Of a DNA stretch of 64,000 nt, positions 8,399 through 16,848 are shown piece by piece. Origin of the DNA: an uncultured Halobacteriovorax sp. (GTDB taxonomy: Bacteria > Bdellovibrionota > Bacteriovoracia > Bacteriovoracales > Bacteriovoracaceae); assembly GCA_913061265.1 (NCBI GenBank), contig CAJXVS010000001.1, positions 558,001 to 622,000 of the forward strand, written 5' to 3'. The notes under the pieces were generated by a model. That model was not told the origin of the DNA. It ran no database searches and worked only from the letters and a program-made list of their open reading frames with translations. Position 1 is the first letter of the stretch; the number at the start of each line of letters is the position of its first letter. The position numbers and the translations under genes are program-made.

Positions 8399-9310
8399 TT
8401 ATTTTAGAAGGAATTGAGTTTCAACTTCGAGATCGGCCTTTGGGTCATCTTGATTAACATTTATATACCACTCAATAAGCGGGTAATCCCCAGGTTCAAA
8501 TCCATTATCAGAGAACCAGTTCTTATAAATATCAAGGTAAAGCTGAAGCAAGTCCTCACTGCTGCCTTTAAAGTAAAAACAGGCGTACTTTCCTTTAGGA
8601 AAAGACATTTGCTTCAAAGAAGCGGGCACTTCTTTAATTTCATCTTTAAGCACACAGGCATCATAGCGGCATTTCTCAAGTGGTGTGACTTGGGGGTTAT
8701 CATGTCCAACTCCATACTTGCCAAGTTCATCTACCGTATTACCCAGCTTTGAGAGCTTAGTTAAAAATTCATCCCATGTTTTGTACAACGACTCTTGAAC
8801 ATAACCGTTCTCACTCGTTACATACACAACCGCTCTTTCTTCAAATTCTTTTATTTCAAATTTCATCTCTCTCTCTCTGTTATTCAGACCATCATCGATC
8901 TTTTTAACAGGATAAAGCTCTTCAATTTTAAAATCTTTTCCATACTTGCTTTTGATTTTTCCTACCTTGCTTTTATCAGGCGCAACGCCTTTTTGAACTT
9001 GTCCTGGAGTAACTCCAAAGTAGGCCTTAAATGCTTTATTAAAGTTGGCCTGAGTAGAGTATCCACTTTCAAAAGCAAGCTCTTGAAGATCAACTTTTTT
9101 AGAGTAGGCCAAAAATGATATGGCACGTTCAAGCCTTTTTCGGATTATAAAATCTCTCGGCGTCTCCCCGACAAAGGATGAGAATATCCTATGAAAATGA
9201 TACTCACTAATAGCGCAGCTCTTTGAGATTTCTTGCCAATTTAATTCAGAAGACAAGTTCCTCTCAATGAATGATTTTGCTTTGTTAATTTTTTCTTCGT
9301 ATAAACTCAT
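8399..9310 (-). CDS. AraC-family regulator with C-terminal GyrI-like ligand domain (Rob/SoxS-like layout)
   Basis: Two helix-turn-helix motifs at the N-terminus (INKAKSFIERNLSSELNWQEIS with EYHFHRIFSSFVGETP, then LAFESGYSTQANFNKAFKAYFGVTPGQ) are those of the AraC DNA-binding domain. From about residue 145 onward is a GyrI-like effector domain (MKFEIKEFEERAVVYV through the KGKYACFYFKGS and YPLIEWYIN segments). Such proteins activate genes in response to small amphipathic ligands. The gene points the same way as the PqqD operon, 167 bases upstream, and could regulate it through the repeats in that gap. No strong ribosome site is seen. Confidence 0.88.
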   Translation of the reverse strand: MSLYEEKINKAKSFIERNLSSELNWQEISKSCAISEYHFHRIFSSFVGETPRDFIIRKRLERAISFLAYSKKVDLQELAFESGYSTQANFNKAFKAYFGVTPGQVQKGVAPDKSKVGKIKSKYGKDFKIEELYPVKKIDDGLNNREREMKFEIKEFEERAVVYVTSENGYVQESLYKTWDEFLTKLSKLGNTVDELGKYGVGHDNPQVTPLEKCRYDACVLKDEIKEVPASLKQMSFPKGKYACFYFKGSSEDLLQLYLDIYKNWFSDNGFEPGDYPLIEWYINVNQDDPKADLEVETQFLLK

Positions 9311-9371
9311 CGCTAGGATTATGCCATGATTGAGCTCTTCTGTTTATTCCTTACTTGCTTAAAAACTGCAC

Positions 9372-10178
9372 TTAAATTAAATCCATCCCGATAAAGTAAA
9401 TATCCTGAGCAGAATTACAAGAGCGGACTTCATTTTGAGCGCTTGCTACAAAGTCTTTGAAGATCTCTTTGATTCTATTTTTAGTCGCTTCATCGCAGGA
9501 AAAGGAGGCTGAGAGATGATAATCACTTGGATCATTGCCTCTCATACTAAGGTGATTAATCGTTTGTAAGCGCCAGTTAATGTGATTCTGCATAGACGCC
9601 GGGTGGGATTCATCTAAGTGAACATTACTTCGAAGCACTTTAATAAGAGCTCCTCTTCTTTCAATAATCTTCATCTCTGTTAACTTTTTTAACTCTGATT
9701 CCAGCTTTACTTCATTAACAAAGATCTTTTTACAGATGAGGGCAGGGTTCTCTCTGTATTTTGAAAGGGTCAGGAGCATATGAATCTTAGCGGTGATCGC
9801 CTCTCTATAATAAAGATCCACTTCTGATTGGGTTAATTCTGTAGTTTCTTTTTTAAATTTATTAACGAGCTTTGATTTATCTTTTTGAATCTTAGTAAGC
9901 CGCCCTTTAAGAAAGCCTTTATGCTCACTGTCCCCAGAGTTGTTGTACTCACCTAGAAGAAGCAAGAATTCTATCTCTTCTTGGGTTAGTTTTAGGTTAC
10001 GGCCGATGGCGTAGAGCTGCTCTTGAGAGAAGACAGCGGCCTCTTTCATGACTCTTGAGAAGTAGGATCCATGCATTCTGGCCGAGGAGGCCAAAGATTT
10101 GTAAGAAATACCCAAAGATTTGGATAAATTTTGGACCAGTGGTCTATAGTCTAAGTATTCGAAAATATTAGATTCCAT
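9372..10178 (-). CDS. TIGR02147-type regulator (DUF4423)
   Basis: The N-terminal third resembles a helix-turn-helix (ISYKSLASSARMHGSYFSRVMKEAAVFSQEQLYAIGRNLKLTQEEIEFLLLL). The C-terminal two-thirds have the DUF4423 layout, ending in a block with YHLSASFSCDEATKNRIKEI and YFIGMDLI. This family is abundant in Bdellovibrionota and Fibrobacteres and is treated as transcriptional regulators with no known ligand. It is transcribed divergently from the basic secreted protein at 10303, across an AT-rich gap with a 16-bp perfect palindrome, so it probably controls that promoter and its own. Confidence 0.8.
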   Translation of the reverse strand: MESNIFEYLDYRPLVQNLSKSLGISYKSLASSARMHGSYFSRVMKEAAVFSQEQLYAIGRNLKLTQEEIEFLLLLGEYNNSGDSEHKGFLKGRLTKIQKDKSKLVNKFKKETTELTQSEVDLYYREAITAKIHMLLTLSKYRENPALICKKIFVNEVKLESELKKLTEMKIIERRGALIKVLRSNVHLDESHPASMQNHINWRLQTINHLSMRGNDPSDYHLSASFSCDEATKNRIKEIFKDFVASAQNEVRSCNSAQDIYFIGMDLI

Positions 10179-10211
10179 CCATCAAGAATAGACTAAAAGT
10201 TAATTTAAATC

Positions 10212-10227
10212 AATAAATTAATTTATT
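10212..10227. promoter_or_regulatory. 16-bp perfect AT-only palindrome in a divergent promoter region
   Basis: AATAAATTAATTTATT is its own reverse complement and lies between the TIGR02147-type regulator and the divergent secreted-protein gene. It is a good operator candidate, though AT-only palindromes also arise by chance in such a base composition. Confidence 0.35.
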
Positions 10228-10302
10228 TTTAGTCGTATTTATACACCTCACCCTACATATTAGCCTTAACAACAAAAGGGCTACGGCCCATAGGAGAGAG
10301 AT

Positions 10303-10656
10303 ATGAAAAAGCTTTTAACGATTCTTGCAGTCTTAACTTTAACTTCAACAGTATTTGCTCACGAAGGTAAGCACCCAAGAAGACCAAACCAGGGTAAAAA
10401 GAAAATGAGTGTAACTGTAGTAAAAGGTAAAAGAGCCGCTGCTATCTTTAACGCTTTAGATGCTGACGTTATCACTAAAGACCGTCCTAAGTTTTCTGCT
10501 GACATCAAAAAAGTGGCTTCTCTAAGATGCGCTAAGCTTACTAAGAAAGCTGATACAACAGTTGTTAAGTACCGTTGTGCTCTTAAAGGTAAAAAGAAAA
10601 TGAGAAGAGGCGGACGCCGTGGACATGGTAGACGTGGACCTGGTCAACAATTATAA
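10303..10656 (+). CDS. Small secreted highly basic protein
   Basis: 117 residues with a cleavable signal peptide (MKKLLTILAVLTLTSTVFA, cut before HEGKH). The mature protein is strongly basic, with two cysteines (LRCAKL and YRCALKG) that could form one disulfide, and a C-terminal tail of Arg, Gly and Lys (MRRGGRRGHGRRG). The middle part (KRAAAIFNAL, SADIKKVASLRC) looks folded. Family not recognised. GGAGAG precedes the ATG, and a perfect hairpin terminator follows 30 bases after the stop. It may bind nucleic acid or anionic envelope polymers; this is inference from charge only. Confidence 0.8.
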   Translation: MKKLLTILAVLTLTSTVFAHEGKHPRRPNQGKKKMSVTVVKGKRAAAIFNALDADVITKDRPKFSADIKKVASLRCAKLTKKADTTVVKYRCALKGKKKMRRGGRRGHGRRGPGQQL

Positions 10657-10686
10657 GAAAAGACTAAGTTAAGTTATTGATATATT

Positions 10687-10720
10687 GGCGGTATCACATT
10701 GATACCGCCTCTGTATTTTT
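10687..10720 (+). terminator. Rho-independent terminator after the basic secreted protein
   Basis: GGCGGTATC (10687-10695) and GATACCGCC (10701-10709) form a perfect 9-bp stem with a 5-base loop, followed by a T-rich run ending in TTTTT. Confidence 0.85.
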
Positions 10721-10778
10721 AGCAATAAAGTGGATTTAAATTAGGTTTTGTTCTAAAAGACAGTGCGGGAGAGAGAAA

Positions 10779-12155
10779 TTGAAAAAGCTCATTTTAATTT
10801 TTACATCACTAGTTTCAATAAGCGGATACGCCCAAGGCCTAGTTGTAGCAAAACCTGATTTAGTTGTTACAAAACCGGATCTAACTTTATTTCCAGAGAC
10901 AGTTTTAGAGAGTCTAGAGCGTGCTAATCTTTTCGCGGAGGCCTTAAGTGCTGACGACGAAGGCGGCTGGTCTGGTAATGGTGGTGGTAGCCGAGATGAA
11001 TCCGATAATATTTGGTTTATTGGTGATTCCCCTATTAAGTATTGTTTTTCTAAAGCAAAAGATTACCCACTCAACGGGAATCAAATACATGCTCTTATAA
11101 AGACGAGTATCAAGAGCTGGGTTAGCTTCTTTGATTCTTACGGTCTTACTAATGTCAATCTTGCAGGAGGGTATCCTCATCCAAGATTAAACTCGCTTCA
11201 ATTCCCAAGTGGCGAAAATAAGAAATTAACGACTGAGTTCGCATACACAAATGACTGCTCAAAAGCGCGCCTTCAATTTCTTTTTGGAATTGAGAATAAA
11301 ATTATTAAAAACTATAAGAAGTTTGCCACTGATCATCCCTACGGATTAGCAGTTAGGCAAAAGTATGATCATAAGAACTTTGCCCACTCTGGAGTTGTTT
11401 GGATTGATAATTTTACTAAAGATAAAAAAGAAATAAGACATATGCTTCTTCATGAATTAGGTCACGTCTTTGGAATGGAGCATGACTCGGTTCCGGTTAT
11501 GGATGAAGACATGATGAAGTTCCTTGGAAGTAAGAGAGAGCTCCTTACTTCTTTTCTAGGAAAGATTGAATCTGACTCTTGGACTTATTCTCTTAAGGAG
11601 AATCATCCGATCGTCATGACTTCGACGAAAGGGAGAAGACCAAAAAGAAGAAATCACCCAACTCATGAACTAAAACAAGTTTGTGGAGGCGACCCTACTT
11701 TTACTCCTAATAGACAAATCCCAAGACCGGTCCTTCGCGGCTTTGGCCTTAGAAAACAAGATTGTCATAAATTAACTCTGACTTATCTAGGAAAGCTTGG
11801 ACAAGGGCGTAAAAGAAACCGCGCTTTTACATTAGAGATCGAAGAGCTCTTCTCAAAAAGAAAAGCGACCTTCAACGGAAGGCTTAAGCCTTCACAAGGT
11901 AGACGCCCTCAGATAACAGGTCCAGGAGTCGTAACAGAACTTAAGGTTGATCGCCCACTTGGGAAAAAGCAAAAAGTTTTTAAGAAGCTGACTTTAGAGA
12001 AGAGCCCAAACATGCTTCCACTCACTGGGACTTTTTCTCTTGGACAGGAGAAGTTTGCTGCTAAGATGACTTCTTATAAAGGGCTTGTGATTGAGTTGTT
12101 TGTGCCTGAGGCTAAGGCGTGGTGGACTTTCAAGACTCATTACAACCAAAATTAA
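10779..12155 (+). CDS. Secreted metzincin-type zinc metallopeptidase
   Basis: The zinc site HELGHVFGMEHD (H225, E226, H229, H235) is the metzincin/matrixin consensus HExxHxxGxxH, with a plausible Met-turn just after it (VPVMDEDMM). A signal peptide is present (KKLILIFTSLVSISGYAQG). Residues about 60-245 make up the catalytic part and a 200-residue C-terminal region (from about 285) has no recognised fold. The start codon is TTG with GGGAGAGAG upstream; no in-frame ATG fits the signal peptide. It stands alone after a terminator. Probable extracellular or periplasmic protein digestion, possibly of prey or host. Confidence 0.85.
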   Translation: MKKLILIFTSLVSISGYAQGLVVAKPDLVVTKPDLTLFPETVLESLERANLFAEALSADDEGGWSGNGGGSRDESDNIWFIGDSPIKYCFSKAKDYPLNGNQIHALIKTSIKSWVSFFDSYGLTNVNLAGGYPHPRLNSLQFPSGENKKLTTEFAYTNDCSKARLQFLFGIENKIIKNYKKFATDHPYGLAVRQKYDHKNFAHSGVVWIDNFTKDKKEIRHMLLHELGHVFGMEHDSVPVMDEDMMKFLGSKRELLTSFLGKIESDSWTYSLKENHPIVMTSTKGRRPKRRNHPTHELKQVCGGDPTFTPNRQIPRPVLRGFGLRKQDCHKLTLTYLGKLGQGRKRNRAFTLEIEELFSKRKATFNGRLKPSQGRRPQITGPGVVTELKVDRPLGKKQKVFKKLTLEKSPNMLPLTGTFSLGQEKFAAKMTSYKGLVIELFVPEAKAWWTFKTHYNQN

Positions 12156-12236
12156 AAACTTATCTAACTGACGCAGTTTAGCAAAAGAGTTCTAAAAAAC
12201 TTGTCTGGTCCTATGAGTCACGGTTAGAATGACCGA

Positions 12237-12773
12237 ATGATAGATATAAGCCAATCCGTCGCTATTCTCATAGACGGTAACAATATTGAGAGAAGCATTC
12301 ACGAAATCAGTGATGCAACCATGTTAAATTTTGAAGTGATTATCCCTAAGCTCGTCGTTGATCGTCAGTTAAACCGTTTGGTTTACTTTCGTGAAGGAAA
12401 GCAGATTTCGGATAAGTTAACAGAGAGACTACAGCAGCATTATCATGGCAGCGTTCGCGCTTGTCATAAGAGTGCTGATATCCCCTTAAGTATTAAGGCG
12501 ACTCAGCTAGCTTCTAAAGTCGATACCATCATCATCATGAGTGGTGATAGTGATTATATTGAACTCGTGCGCCACTTAAAGGCCATGGGAGTTCGTGTAG
12601 AGATCGCTTCAGTTAAACAGACGACGTCGGCCCTTCTTTTAGAAGAAGCCGATCACTTTTATGCTTTAACAAAAGAGGACTTCTTTAAACTGCCTGGTCA
12701 AAAACAAGGTCAGAGAAGAACAAGTTCTCATCAAAAGAAATCAACAAAGAAAAAGGTAACTAAGAAGAGCTAG
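12237..12773 (+). CDS. NYN-domain protein (LabA/DUF88 family, PIN-like putative RNase)
   Basis: PIN-like acidic residues are placed as in NYN domains: VAILIDGNNIE at residues 8-18 and IIMSGDSDYIELV near 98-110, with a final GVRVEIASV strand. The last 20 residues are a lysine-rich tail. NYN proteins are thought to be metal-dependent RNases. It ends 2 bases before the carbonic anhydrase start, so the two are likely co-transcribed. Confidence 0.85.
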   Translation: MIDISQSVAILIDGNNIERSIHEISDATMLNFEVIIPKLVVDRQLNRLVYFREGKQISDKLTERLQQHYHGSVRACHKSADIPLSIKATQLASKVDTIIIMSGDSDYIELVRHLKAMGVRVEIASVKQTTSALLLEEADHFYALTKEDFFKLPGQKQGQRRTSSHQKKSTKKKVTKKS

Positions 12774-12775
12774 CT

Positions 12776-13402
12776 ATGAACATTTCAGATGTCTTTAAAA
12801 ACAACGAAAAGTGGATTCAGAAAAAACTCGATGTAGACCCTGATTTCTTTAATAAGATCTCGCAAGGTCAAAACCCCGATCTTCTTTATATTGGTTGCTC
12901 TGATAGTAGAGTGACTGCCGAAGATATGATGGGGGTAGGCCCTGGTGAAGCCTTTGTTCACAGAAATGTGGCGAACATGGTTATCAGCACTGACTTAAAT
13001 GTTATGACTGTTCTTAACTACGCAGTTAATCAACTTGAAGTTGATCACGTGGTTGTTTGTGGACACTACGGTTGTGGTGGAATTCAAGCTGCTCTACAGA
13101 GTGAAGACCTAGGAATTCTAAACCCTTGGCTTAGAAATATTCGTGACGTCTACCGCCTTCACCGTAGTACATTAGATAAGATTTCAGATAAAGAAGAAAA
13201 GTATAAGAAACTCGTGGAACTAAATGTTCAAGAGCAATGTATCAATGTAATTAAAACCGCAGCAGTTCAAAAAGCATCTAAATCAAGAGATATAAAAGTC
13301 CATGGTTGGGTCTTTGATATTCATACCGGTAAACTGATAGATCTTAAGATAGATTTCGAGAAAATCCTTAAGGATATTATGGAAATCTACCAATTAGATT
13401 GA
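12776..13402 (+). CDS. can: Beta-class carbonic anhydrase
   Basis: Interconverts carbon dioxide and bicarbonate in the cytoplasm. Seen: the zinc ligands C41 in CSDSR (with the D43-R45 dyad) and H97/C100 in GHYGCGG, the usual order and spacing of beta carbonic anhydrases. Length (208) is normal. It follows the NYN gene by 2 bases. No transporter or carboxylase sits beside it. Confidence 0.95.
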   Translation: MNISDVFKNNEKWIQKKLDVDPDFFNKISQGQNPDLLYIGCSDSRVTAEDMMGVGPGEAFVHRNVANMVISTDLNVMTVLNYAVNQLEVDHVVVCGHYGCGGIQAALQSEDLGILNPWLRNIRDVYRLHRSTLDKISDKEEKYKKLVELNVQEQCINVIKTAAVQKASKSRDIKVHGWVFDIHTGKLIDLKIDFEKILKDIMEIYQLD

Positions 13403-13475
13403 TGCTCTCCTAATAACCTGATCTGAATCAATGTTTTATTTTATAAAATGACGGATAATACTCCTAGGAGTCTAT

Positions 13476-13988
13476 ATGTCATTTTTTATCGTAATAGATG
13501 GTCATAGAACTGAACATCATTTTGAATACTTAACTAAGGCCAGTGGTCGCAGGCTCGAGGCAACGGTTGTTCCTTCCTCTAACAAAAGCAAAAAGCCTCT
13601 CCCTGCTGATTCTAATACCTATGCCATTGAGGTTATGAGTAAATCCATAGAATCTCTCGACCAAGATAGTTCTGTTGAAGAATCGCTAAAGCTCTTTAAA
13701 GAAAAAAATATTCACCACCTTCCCATAACTAGAGATGGAGTTTTAAAAGGCCTTGTTAGTGACCGCGATGTTTTGTGGTTAAAGAAGTTTGATCTAACCA
13801 AGCATTCAAAACTCTCTCAATTCATGAGCCGAACTATTCTTTGCTGTGAAGAAGAAACACCGATAAATTTTTTAGCGAAGGTTATGGTCAATGAGCATAT
13901 TTCAGCTCTACCTGTCGTTGATAAAAAGGCAAACCTTGTAGGGATTGTAACCCACCATGATATTTTAAGATGGATCTACGATTTCTAA
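13476..13988 (+). CDS. Tandem CBS-domain protein
   Basis: After about 45 variable residues come two CBS units: residues about 48-105 (DSSVEESLKLFKEKNIHHLPITRDGVLKGLVSDRDVL) and about 112-168 (ETPINFLAKVMVNEHISALPVVDKKANLVGIVTHHDIL). CBS pairs bind adenosine nucleotides and usually sense energy state. No enzymatic domain is attached, so the target is unknown. The gene converges on yebC with a 9-base gap. Confidence 0.88.
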   Translation: MSFFIVIDGHRTEHHFEYLTKASGRRLEATVVPSSNKSKKPLPADSNTYAIEVMSKSIESLDQDSSVEESLKLFKEKNIHHLPITRDGVLKGLVSDRDVLWLKKFDLTKHSKLSQFMSRTILCCEEETPINFLAKVMVNEHISALPVVDKKANLVGIVTHHDILRWIYDF

Positions 13989-13997
13989 GTTTAGAAA

Positions 13998-14723
13998 CTA
14001 CTCTTCTTCGTCTTCCACCATATTGTGATAAACCTTCACAACATCGTCGTCATCTTCAAGAAGACCGATGAGTTTTTCGATTTGATCATAGGTATCGTCG
14101 TCATCAACTTCTTTTAAGTTAAGCGGGATTCTTACAAGGGAAGCTTCTTCTGGAGTTATATTGATCTCTTGAAGTTTTTCTTGGATAGTTCCAAATGAAT
14201 CCATAGGTCCTAGGATCTTAAAGAACTCACCTTCATTCTCAACTTCTTCGGCTCCACCATCAATCATATGAAGAGTAAAATCATCCTCATCAACACCTTC
14301 AGTTGGAATTGTGAATTGGGCCTTATGATCAAAAACAAATTCAAGAGAACCTGTTACGCCGAGGGAGCCTAAGCATTTCTTAAAAAAGCTTCTGACGTTG
14401 GCCACTGTTCGAGTGGCATTATTAGTTGAGGCTTCAACAAAGATGGCCACGCCACCTGGGCCATAGCCTTCGTAATTGATATCTTCATAACCAACGCCAT
14501 CAGAGCCTTGGCCTTTTTTAATCGCTCTATCAATATTATCTTTGGGGACATTGAACTTCTTACAGCGCTCTACAGCCACTTTTAAAAGGAAGTTAGTATC
14601 GACATCAGGTCCGCCACTTTTAGACGCTATAAACACATCCTTTAAGGCCCTACCGTACATCTGCGCTCTGGCGCGGTCGCCTTTTTCTTTCTTAACGGCG
14701 ATCTTTGCTGATTTTCTTCCCAC
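13998..14723 (-). CDS. yebC: YebC/PmpR/TACO1-family protein
   Basis: Near-full match to the YebC fold: a basic N-terminus that lacks the usual MAGHSKW but retains the KGDRARAQMYGRALKDV region, then NVPKDNIDRAIKKGQG, YEGYGPGGVAIFVEASTNNATRTVANVRSFF, a GSLEFVFDH segment and an acidic C-terminal tail. Members act in translation of difficult sequences or as transcription regulators. The start is GTG at 14723 with a modest AGG upstream. It is the second gene after the HAD phosphatase (61-base gap). Confidence 0.93.
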   Translation of the reverse strand: MGRKSAKIAVKKEKGDRARAQMYGRALKDVFIASKSGGPDVDTNFLLKVAVERCKKFNVPKDNIDRAIKKGQGSDGVGYEDINYEGYGPGGVAIFVEASTNNATRTVANVRSFFKKCLGSLGVTGSLEFVFDHKAQFTIPTEGVDEDDFTLHMIDGGAEEVENEGEFFKILGPMDSFGTIQEKLQEINITPEEASLVRIPLNLKEVDDDDTYDQIEKLIGLLEDDDDVVKVYHNMVEDEEE

Positions 14724-14784
14724 TTTATACCTGCTTATTAGATTTTGTTTTGACCATTTTTATTGAAAAAAAGGGGATCGTAAA

Positions 14785-15396
14785 TTAATTAAATTCTGAA
14801 TAGATCTCTTTAGCAGATAAATCGACCTTTAAGACCTGCATTCCGGCCTTTAGTGCCCCATTTAGCCCTGCGTCTCCGTCATCGAAGAAGAGGCATGTTG
14901 AAGGATCGATCCCCATCTTTTGTGCGGCCAATAAAAATGGAGCCGGAGTGTCTTTTCCATCCAACGTATCTTCTGCACAAATAACAACCGGGAAATGCTC
15001 GATCATTTTAAATTTCTTTAGCACCATAGCGACAGTTTCTCGCTCACCGCCAGTAACGATAGAAACCTTCTTAGTTCTTCCATACTTAATCGCCAAGTCT
15101 AGAACCTGCTGTGCCAATTGGACCTCTTCGAAACGCTCTTTAAAGATGGCTTCTTTTTCATCGGAGATTTCTTGTGGGTGAAGATTAAGTCCATGCTTAA
15201 TATTAAGCCTTTCAACGATCTTCACACTTGAGATGCCAGCATAAAACATAAGCTCTTGAGTGGAGCTTATTAGCCCATGCTTTTCTAAGGTTTCAAGCCA
15301 AGCCTTATTATGAATGGGCATTGAGTCAATTAAAGTTCCATCAAGATCGAAGACCAGCCCTTCAAAGGACTCTAAGTCTTTATTTTTTATAAGCAC
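14785..15396 (-). CDS. HAD-superfamily hydrolase, beta-phosphoglucomutase/phosphatase-like
   Basis: HAD motif I FDLDGTLIDSMPIH, a cap domain of about 65 residues, motif II VSIVTGG, and motif III/IV ending in LFFDDGDAGLNGALKAGM are all present. The family dephosphorylates or isomerises sugar phosphates. I place the start at a GTG at 15396 because AGGAG lies just before it; an ATG at 15438 would add 14 residues but has no ribosome site. It is divergent from the porin gene. Confidence 0.85.
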   Translation of the reverse strand: MLIKNKDLESFEGLVFDLDGTLIDSMPIHNKAWLETLEKHGLISSTQELMFYAGISSVKIVERLNIKHGLNLHPQEISDEKEAIFKERFEEVQLAQQVLDLAIKYGRTKKVSIVTGGERETVAMVLKKFKMIEHFPVVICAEDTLDGKDTPAPFLLAAQKMGIDPSTCLFFDDGDAGLNGALKAGMQVLKVDLSAKEIYSEFN

Positions 15397-15539
15397 AAGC
15401 TCTCCTGAAGTGAGTTTCGCATTTATGACTTCATACATTAGAGGAGGCTCAAATACAATTCTAACAAAAAGCCCTTAATTCCTAGCACGATCTTAAAAAA
15501 TAAGTTCTAGTGTTCAGGAAAACTTTTTAAGGAGAGATC

Positions 15540-16562
15540 ATGCAAACAGCACTATTTTTAGTCTTTACAGTTATTTTGGCAGCTAATGCCTGGGGGATGG
15601 AAGCTCCAGAATGGGGAGGAGATCTCCGTTATAGAAATGAGAGGATCGATGAAGATTCTAAAGACGCCCGTTTTAGAAATAGAATTAGGGCGCGACTAAC
15701 GGCAAAGGGTAAGGTTCAAGAAGAGCTCTCATACTCTTTTAGATTAGCAAGTGGATCAACTGATCCGGTTTCAACAAACCAGTCTTTTGACTCTGGTTTT
15801 TCAACAAAAGGAATCAATCTTGATCTTGCTTACCTAACTTATAAAACAAAGATGGCCAAGGTGATGGCCGGTAAAATGAAGAACCCATTTTATAAGCCAG
15901 GAAAGACAGAATTAATTTGGGATGGAGACCTTTCACCAGAGGGTATGGCCGTTCATATTCCTTTTCATATGTTTTTTGTAAACTTGGGTTACTTTTTTAC
16001 GGAAGAAAGAAGCACGGCACCGGATTCTACTCTTCATGGGGCTCAAATTGGTCTTGATCATAAAGGTGATTTTCTTGGTGTTATCTTTGGTCTCTCTTAC
16101 TATGACTATTTAAGACTTAGAGGAGAATCCCCTCTTTTTGATACAACAGATTCTTTTGGTAACTCTACTGTCGGTGGAAACTATAAAAATGACTTTAATT
16201 TATTTGAAGCTTTTTTAGAAGTAACTCTAAAAACAAAACTTCCTCTTAGCTTTTTTGCTGATTTTGTTAAGAACACTGAAGGCGGAAATGATGATACTGG
16301 TTACCTTGCTGGTTTTAGCGTTGGTAAGAAAATCAAGTTTTCATATAACTACAGAAAAGTAGAGAAAGACGCCGTTCTTGGGGCTTTTACTGATTCAGAT
16401 TTCGCTGGTGGCGGTACTGATGGAAAAGGTCATGAGCTTGGGCTTTCTTACAGCCCTACAAAAATGACCAAGTTTGGATTTAGTCACTTTATGAATAAAA
16501 CTCTTGTGACTAGTGGTAAAGACTATCAAAGAAGCATGTTAGACTTTTCCTTGAAGTTCTAA
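15540..16562 (+). CDS. Porin_5-type outer-membrane porin
   Basis: A signal peptide (MQTALFLVFTVILAANAWG) is followed by the opening GDLRYRNERIDEDSKDARFR-type strand, RIRARL, and repeated beta-strand patterns, ending in a terminal Phe (SMLDFSLKF). These are features of PF16930-like putative porins. AAGGAG precedes the ATG and a hairpin follows the stop. The next strong cluster downstream is the Pst/Pho module on the other strand, so a role in phosphate or other anion uptake is plausible but not shown. I could not find a convincing Pho box before it. Confidence 0.8.
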   Translation: MQTALFLVFTVILAANAWGMEAPEWGGDLRYRNERIDEDSKDARFRNRIRARLTAKGKVQEELSYSFRLASGSTDPVSTNQSFDSGFSTKGINLDLAYLTYKTKMAKVMAGKMKNPFYKPGKTELIWDGDLSPEGMAVHIPFHMFFVNLGYFFTEERSTAPDSTLHGAQIGLDHKGDFLGVIFGLSYYDYLRLRGESPLFDTTDSFGNSTVGGNYKNDFNLFEAFLEVTLKTKLPLSFFADFVKNTEGGNDDTGYLAGFSVGKKIKFSYNYRKVEKDAVLGAFTDSDFAGGGTDGKGHELGLSYSPTKMTKFGFSHFMNKTLVTSGKDYQRSMLDFSLKF

Positions 16563-16574
16563 TAAGTAAATACT

Positions 16575-16605
16575 GAGGTGGCCATTATTATGGTCACCTC
16601 TTTCA
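16575..16605 (+). terminator. Hairpin terminator after the porin
   Basis: GAGGTGGCCAT at 16575-16585 pairs with ATGGTCACCTC ending at 16600 with one mismatch and a short AT loop, and is followed by TTTCATT. Confidence 0.65.
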
Positions 16606-16767
16606 TTAAGGATAAAAAATTAAAGATTCAGTCACTCTTGCATCCCCTAAACTTTCATTTCCAAAAGGAAGAAATTCAAAATCAAAATCCTCTCGTTCCA
16701 TAAATGTCATATAGGTTAAGTAAAAGAGATTCGCTATAAATCCAAAGAGTAGGCTTAAAAACTTCAT
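16606..16767 (-). CDS. Small predicted membrane protein (53 residues)
   Basis: ATG at 16767 with GGGAGG five bases upstream opens a 53-codon frame to TAA. It starts MKFLSLLFGFIANLFYLTYM, a single hydrophobic helix, and continues with an acidic tail (MEREDFDFEFLPFG). The good ribosome site and signal-anchor composition support a real gene. It lies between the porin (opposite strand) and phoU (same strand, upstream). Function unknown. Confidence 0.5.
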   Translation of the reverse strand: MKFLSLLFGFIANLFYLTYMTFMEREDFDFEFLPFGNESLGDARVTESLIFYP

Positions 16768-16818
16768 GATTACCTCCCATGAGTAATTCCTAAGCCTAGT
16801 TTAGCAAAATCAACCTTC

Positions 16819-16836
16819 AAAAAGAGTGAGACTCTT
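16819..16836 (-). terminator. Weak terminator after phoU
   Basis: On the minus strand AAGAGT (complement of 16831-16836) and ACTCTT (complement of 16822-16827) form a 6-bp stem with a 3-base loop followed by three T residues. It lies 12 bases beyond the phoU stop and would end the pst-pho transcript. Confidence 0.45.
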
Positions 16837-16848
16837 ATTAGAAATAAG

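Noticed and set aside
15439-15539. A Pho box in front of the porin
   Set aside because: CTAAC and CTAGC-like words are present but spaced 13 and 8 bases apart, not 11.
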